Assembly: GCA_013044305.1 (NCBI GenBank)
Contig: JABEUT010000181.1
Span: 1-7,117, forward strand
Direction of reading: 5' to 3'
DNA: 7,117 nt
Source: Bacteroidia bacterium
Lineage (GTDB): Bacteria > Bacteroidota > Bacteroidia > JABEUT01
Shown here: in pieces, positions 6,227 through 7,117 of the stretch
How positions within the stretch are numbered: the stretch's first letter is position 1
Layout: each line of letters opens with the position of its first letter
Notes under the pieces: generated by a model
Databases searched by the model: none
What the model was told of the DNA's origin: nothing
Seen by the model: the letters and a program-made list of their open reading frames with translations, nothing else
Made by a program: the position numbers and the translations under genes

Positions 6227-6328
6227 TTTTATATCTGAAAACCCCTGTAAATACACAATGGGCGCATAAACCTAAAATTAGGAATAAAGAAGGGTTAATA
6301 AGAATAAGGAGATATTAAGGTTATGCAG
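6227..6328. other. Short AT-rich stretch without gene
   Basis: No open frame of note. A near-perfect dyad CCTAAAATTAGG is at 6271-6282, and TTATGC/GCATAA (6321-6326, 6334-6339) forms a six-base stem overlapping the old stop of the helix-turn-helix gene. Nothing else is recognisable. Confidence 0.4.
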
Positions 6329-6598
6329 TTATAGCATAATAAGTGAACCTTTCCGCATTTGCGCCGGTTGGCTATGAAAAGATATACCTACCATACCTAC
6401 CCCCATAATATTTATGTTTGCAGGGGTATTAGCGGGTTGTGCAGGTTCAGTAATCTTATCAGTTTTTTCGGTAGTAATAGCGGGTTGCGTATGTTCAGCA
6501 ACCCTATCTGTATTGTCGGGTATGTGAAAGTACCTAACATACCTACCCCCATAGTATTTATGTTTGCAGGGGTATTAGCGGGTTGTGCGGGTTCAGTT
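6329..6598 (-). pseudogene. Out-of-frame 3' remainder of the helix-turn-helix gene tail
   Basis: Below the present stop at 6599 the same kind of sequence continues. The stretch TDKTEPAQPANTPAN is read one frame over, and further on VAEHTQPAITTEKTDK and ITEPAQPANTPAN are again in the original frame, ending MRKGSLIML and TAA at 6331-6329. Two opposite single-base changes explain this. The G-run at 6629-6633 (plus strand) has five G where the repeat copies at 6422-6426 and 6569-6572 have four before the T; the run at 6518-6520 has three where four would restore the frame. Restored, the protein would be about 199 residues. It could reflect decay, sequencing error in G/C runs, or tolerance of a shorter tail. 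The frame logic is visible; which version is functional is not. Confidence 0.55.
6385..6596. repeat. 66-bp direct repeat pair (6385-6450 and 6531-6596)
   Basis: The two copies match at 63 of 66 positions by eye and are 146 bases apart. They encode, on the minus strand, the EPAQPANTPANIN and MGVGM part of the protein tail. The 146-base offset is not a multiple of three, one sign of a lost base between the copies. Confidence 0.85.
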
Positions 6599-6717
6599 TT
6601 ATCGGTGTCTAAATCCATGACGTATGTAGGGGGTTTTAGCGGGTTGTGCGGGTTCAGCAACCTTATCAGTTTTTTCGGTAGTAATGGCGGATTGCGTAGG
6701 TTCAGTAACCCTAACTG
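6431..6717. repeat. 80-bp direct repeat pair (6431-6510 and 6638-6717)
   Basis: The copies match at about 72 of 80 positions by eye and are 207 bases (69 codons) apart. They encode VTEPTQSAITTEKTDK and VAEHTQPAITTEKTDK on the minus strand. The first 20 bases occur a third time at 6577-6596, shared with the 66-bp repeat, so the region grew by nested duplications. Confidence 0.85.
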
Positions 6718-6925
6718 AATCGGCAGGTTGCATTTTTGCGAGGGATTTTTTTACTACCAATGCAATTTGTGCCGGATATACATTTAATAGGGTTTGAATA
6801 TCCGTATAACTTTTACCCTGTATGAGCAAGTTAAGTATTTCCTTATCCTTGTCGCTAAATGCAGGCAAAAAAGTATCGGAAATTTTATTCTGCTGCAACC
6901 TTTCAAAAATTTTATTTTTTTTCAT
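6599..6925 (-). CDS. Small helix-turn-helix protein with repetitive Pro/Ala/Thr tail, probably truncated by frameshift
   Basis: A 108-residue product in its present frame. Residues about 22-66 look like a LuxR/sigma-region-4 type helix-turn-helix: FSDKDKEILNLLIQGKSYTDI (two helices), then a turn and a recognition helix ending VVKKSLAKM. The first 20 residues are lysine-rich. From about residue 67 a low-complexity tail begins (VTEPTQSAITTEKTDK, VAEPAQPAKTP), built from duplicated DNA. The last residues (YIRHGFRHR) appear to be out-of-frame readthrough after a +1 insertion in a five-base run; the tail continues in another frame below the stop. A DNA-binding role is inferred from fold resemblance only; I do not recognise the family. 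A -7 box lies four bases before the ATG, a dyad covers the -33 zone, and a 33-bp repeat array lies further upstream, so autoregulation is plausible. Neighbour to a tRNA, so possibly mobile-element cargo. Confidence 0.7.
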   Translation of the reverse strand: MKKNKIFERLQQNKISDTFLPAFSDKDKEILNLLIQGKSYTDIQTLLNVYPAQIALVVKKSLAKMQPADSVRVTEPTQSAITTEKTDKVAEPAQPAKTPYIRHGFRHR

Positions 6926-6929
6926 ACTG

Positions 6930-6937
6930 CAAATTTA
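6930..6937 (-). promoter_or_regulatory. -7 box (TAAATTTG) directly before the helix-turn-helix gene
   Basis: On the minus strand TAAATTTG matches TAnnTTTG and is followed by CAGT and then the ATG, the same four-base gap as at the TapB-like gene. A leaderless transcript is the natural reading. Confidence 0.42.
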
Positions 6938-6953
6938 GTGCAATATAGTGGCA

Positions 6954-6970
6954 TAATAGTAACACTATTA
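6954..6970. promoter_or_regulatory. Dyad TAATAGT-AAC-ACTATTA over the -33 zone
   Basis: Perfect 7-bp inverted arms (6954-6960 and 6964-6970) with a three-base spacer, located 16 to 33 bases upstream of the -7 box at 6930-6937. A protein bound here would cover the -33 contact, so it fits an operator for the adjacent helix-turn-helix protein. It lies at the edge of the repeat array and may have arisen from it. Confidence 0.4.
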
Positions 6971-6988
6971 GTGGTATAGTAGTGCAAA

Positions 6989-7117
6989 TAGTGGTATAGT
7001 AGTAGCCAATAGTAGTGCTAATAGCGGCATAGTAGTAGCCAATAGTAGTGCAAATAGTGGCATAGTAGTAGCCAATAGTGGTGCAAATAGTGGCATAGTA
7101 GTAGCCAATAGTAGTGC
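6989..7117. repeat. 33-bp tandem repeat array, runs off right edge
   Basis: Three full 33-bp units (6989-7021, 7022-7054, 7055-7087) and 30 bases of a fourth (7088-7117). Each has three TAG-led modules: TAGTGGCA (8), TAGTAGTAGCCAA (13) and TAGTAGTGCAAA (12), with a few substitutions. A shortened 20-bp unit lacking the middle module is at 6969-6988, and degenerate TAGTGCAA/TAGTGGCATAA pieces reach 6936, next to the gene start. The consensus has no stop in any minus-strand frame; in one frame it would read an 11-residue repeat (ALLLATTMPLF) ending at a TAA at 6970-6968. That could be the tail of a gene entering from the right, but a noncoding iteron or variable-number array is more likely. Confidence 0.88.

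Noticed and set aside
6412..6660. Minus-strand 82-codon frame as a separate gene
   Set aside because: Its middle continues the tail of the helix-turn-helix protein (TDKTEPAQPANTPAN) and its end is an out-of-frame reading of another repeat copy, so it is a product of the indels rather than a gene.
6359..6718. Plus-strand open frame of 119 codons through the repeat region
   Set aside because: It starts at TTG and reads the antisense of the duplicated tail. Its internal repeats follow from the DNA duplication, and the minus frame explains the sequence better through the helix-turn-helix domain and Pro/Ala/Thr tail.
6989..7117. The repeat array as a CRISPR
   Set aside because: Units are contiguous with no unique spacers, so this is a tandem array, and no cas gene is present.

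Overview
This window most likely comes from the chromosome of a Bacteroidota (Bacteroidetes) bacterium, plausibly from the Chitinophagia/Sphingobacteriia side, although genus cannot be read from the sequence. Four things point there: a secreted protein ending in a type IX secretion (T9SS) C-terminal sorting domain; an Mrp ATPase in which a cysteine-free TPAELPDNKY-type loop replaces the usual CXXC; several TAnnTTTG -7 promoter boxes with no Shine-Dalgarno motif at most starts; and a tRNA gene without an encoded CCA.

Layout, left to right. (1) 1-447, minus strand: the N-terminal part of a polytopic membrane protein that leaves the left edge. (2) 631-1347, plus: a small cysteine-rich secreted protein with a T9SS sorting domain. 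(3) 1348-1649: a gene-poor gap. (4) 1650-5050, plus: four housekeeping-type genes, namely a membrane-anchored YkuE-like metallophosphoesterase, an alkyltransferase-like (ATL) DNA repair protein, the Mrp/ApbC Fe-S carrier ATPase, and a DUF1697 protein coupled to mrp by a 4-nt overlap through a TTG start. (5) 5047-5760, minus: an exported TapB/DUF3108-like protein, convergent with DUF1697 and sharing its TTAA stop. (6) 6078-6149: tRNA-Glu(UUC) with a strong hairpin terminator, followed at once by a tandem 12-bp direct repeat.

(7) 6203-7117 is the unusual part and looks accessory. It holds a minus-strand gene for a small helix-turn-helix protein whose Pro/Ala/Thr-rich tail is made of duplicated DNA segments. 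Comparison of the copies shows two opposite single-base indels in G/C runs (five bases versus four, and three where four are needed), so the present reading frame stops early at 6599 while the old frame can be followed to a stop at 6329-6331. Directly upstream are a TAnnTTTG box four bases from the ATG, a perfect 7-bp dyad over the -33 zone, and a 33-bp tandem repeat array that runs off the right edge. A DNA-binding protein, a dyad and a repeat array next to a tRNA together look like an autoregulated or iteron-like locus in an integration hotspot. This is inference.

The genes in region 4 do not form one pathway: one is a predicted envelope phosphoesterase, one DNA repair, one Fe-S cluster trafficking, and one of unknown function. 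Only the mrp-DUF1697 pair shows sequence signs of translational coupling.
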